From NCBI GenBank assembly GCA_051155735.1, contig DAXETX010000003.1, positions 1 through 6,882 on the forward strand: 6,882 nucleotides of DNA. Direction: 5' to 3'. Positions 6,449 through 6,882 of the stretch are shown here, in pieces. The position numbers were made by a program, and so were the translations under genes. Position 1 is the first letter of the stretch, and each line of letters begins with the position of its first letter. Below the pieces are notes generated by a model. It did not search any database, was not told the origin of the DNA, and worked only from the letters and a program-made list of their open reading frames with translations. Source of the DNA: JASJCP01 sp051155735. GTDB lineage: Bacteria > Cyanobacteriota > Cyanobacteriia > Cyanobacteriales > Xenococcaceae.

Positions 6449-6701
6449 CAATCAAAAAAATAGTAAAAATCGTTTCTTATATACAATTAATAGTTATCAT
6501 GGTGACTTTAGTTTTAATCATTTAGCTTTTAATGCTAATCTCCAAGAATTTGCTCAAAGGGTTGCTTACATATGCAGTTTAGAAACCAGTGGCAAAATCT
6601 CTACTGAAGTTGCTTATAACCGAATTGAAAATATTTGGGATAAGTTAAAACAATCGAAAAAAAATCTTTTGGAAAAACAAGATTTTTCTAATGAAGAATA
6701 A
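6420..6701 (+). CDS. Small conserved cyanobacterial protein, 93 residues
   Basis: The function is unknown. The N terminus is Asn/Gln-rich (residues 6-17, HNQNNNNQKNSK). A compact region follows: FLYTINSYHGDF (19-30), then AFNANLQEFAQRVAYI (36-51), CSLETSGKIS (52-61) and IWDKLKQSKKNL (72-83). I recall a family of small cyanobacterial proteins with this FLYP...YHG...NANLQEFAQRV...LET-GK pattern, sometimes mislabelled as isopropylmalate/homocitrate synthase and possibly filed as DUF7219; this is from memory and unverified. The frame is open from ATG 6345, but that stretch lies inside the dehydratase gene and reads as a shadow. ATG 6420 starts just before the recognisable part and overlaps the dehydratase by 29 bases, which suggests co-transcription. 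GAGGAA (6398-6403) is 16 bases before the ATG, further than usual. A later start is possible but would cut into the conserved part. Confidence 0.75.
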   Translation: MTPTHNQNNNNQKNSKNRFLYTINSYHGDFSFNHLAFNANLQEFAQRVAYICSLETSGKISTEVAYNRIENIWDKLKQSKKNLLEKQDFSNEE

Positions 6702-6867
6702 TTCAGTAAATAAAATTATGAGTATTTCTGTTGGCGATCGCCTTCTTGAAGCACTCAATCAATGATCGATGCTGAGGAGTTTCAAAAAATATCTACTGAA
6801 GCAAGTGTAAATGCGATGAAGGGAATTTGATTGCCCTGGAAGCTGTCGAACATGAGGGAATTAAATC
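6702..6867 (+). other. Short overlapping frames, possible decayed gene
   Basis: No intact gene is recognised. Three short frames follow one another in three different phases. ATG 6718 (15 codons, MSISVGDRLLEALNQ) ends in an ATGA overlap with ATG 6762 (22 codons, beginning MIDAEEFQKIS, ending 6830). A third frame, open from about 6801 to the stop at 6869-6871, encodes NLIALEAVEHEGIKS near its end. Read in sequence they would give about 50 residues of protein-like text, as expected for a small gene with two frameshifts, but this could be chance. A HIP1 octamer (6734-6741) lies in the first frame. Confidence 0.25.
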
Positions 6868-6882
6868 ATGAATTCTGTGAAT
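6868..6882 (+). CDS. Possible start of a further gene, only five codons visible
   Basis: ATG 6868 opens a frame reading M-N-S-V-N to the window edge. It is preceded by GAGGG (6854-6858) at a 9-base spacing, a near-ideal ribosome binding site. It overlaps the stop of the preceding short frame by four bases (ATGA). Too little is visible to identify a product, and the frame may close soon after the edge. Confidence 0.3.

Noticed and set aside
715..6741. Ten GCGATCGC octamers as a possible regulatory network
   Set aside because: This is the known cyanobacterial HIP1 repeat, spread through genes and spacers alike; it marks the lineage rather than specific regulation.

Overview
The window looks like chromosomal DNA of a cyanobacterium. 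The octamer GCGATCGC (HIP1) occurs ten times in 6.9 kb, at 715, 1942, 2122, 3384, 4099, 4608, 4876, 5353, 6384 and 6734, far above chance for AT-rich DNA. The intergenic heptanucleotide repeats and the gene families agree. I cannot name a genus. There is no sign of phage, transposase, CRISPR, tRNA or rRNA.

Left half, minus strand (3148 down to 1). Four genes point the same way. First comes a membrane-embedded site-2-type zinc metalloprotease with two CBS domains. A 66-residue protein made of two tandem 32-residue repeats follows, then a 258-residue conserved protein of unknown function, then an aldo/keto reductase that runs off the window edge. The last three are tightly packed (gaps of 45 and 11 bases) and probably form one transcription unit. 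The protease is 114 bases upstream and may belong to the same unit.

Centre (3149-3458). This divergent intergenic region separates the protease from ppsA. It holds a large inverted repeat built from AGCTATT-like heptamers around a GGGC-GAA-GCCC hairpin, plus a plausible extended -10 promoter for ppsA.

Right half, plus strand. ppsA (phosphoenolpyruvate synthase) is complete, with its ATP-grasp, phosphohistidine and PEP-binding domains and catalytic His and Cys in place. After 158 bases comes a pterin-4a-carbinolamine dehydratase with a perfect family motif. A small, probably cyanobacteria-specific protein gene overlaps its 3' end by 29 bases. The last 180 bases hold only short overlapping frames and a possible start of a further gene at 6868.

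Functionally these are mostly ordinary housekeeping genes: PEP formation from pyruvate, pterin dehydration, carbonyl reduction and intramembrane proteolysis. The least explained items are the tandem-repeat miniprotein, the 258-residue conserved protein, the small gene overlapping the dehydratase, and the heptamer inverted repeat. I found no convincing evidence for a wholly new multi-gene system; links between neighbouring genes are labelled as inference.
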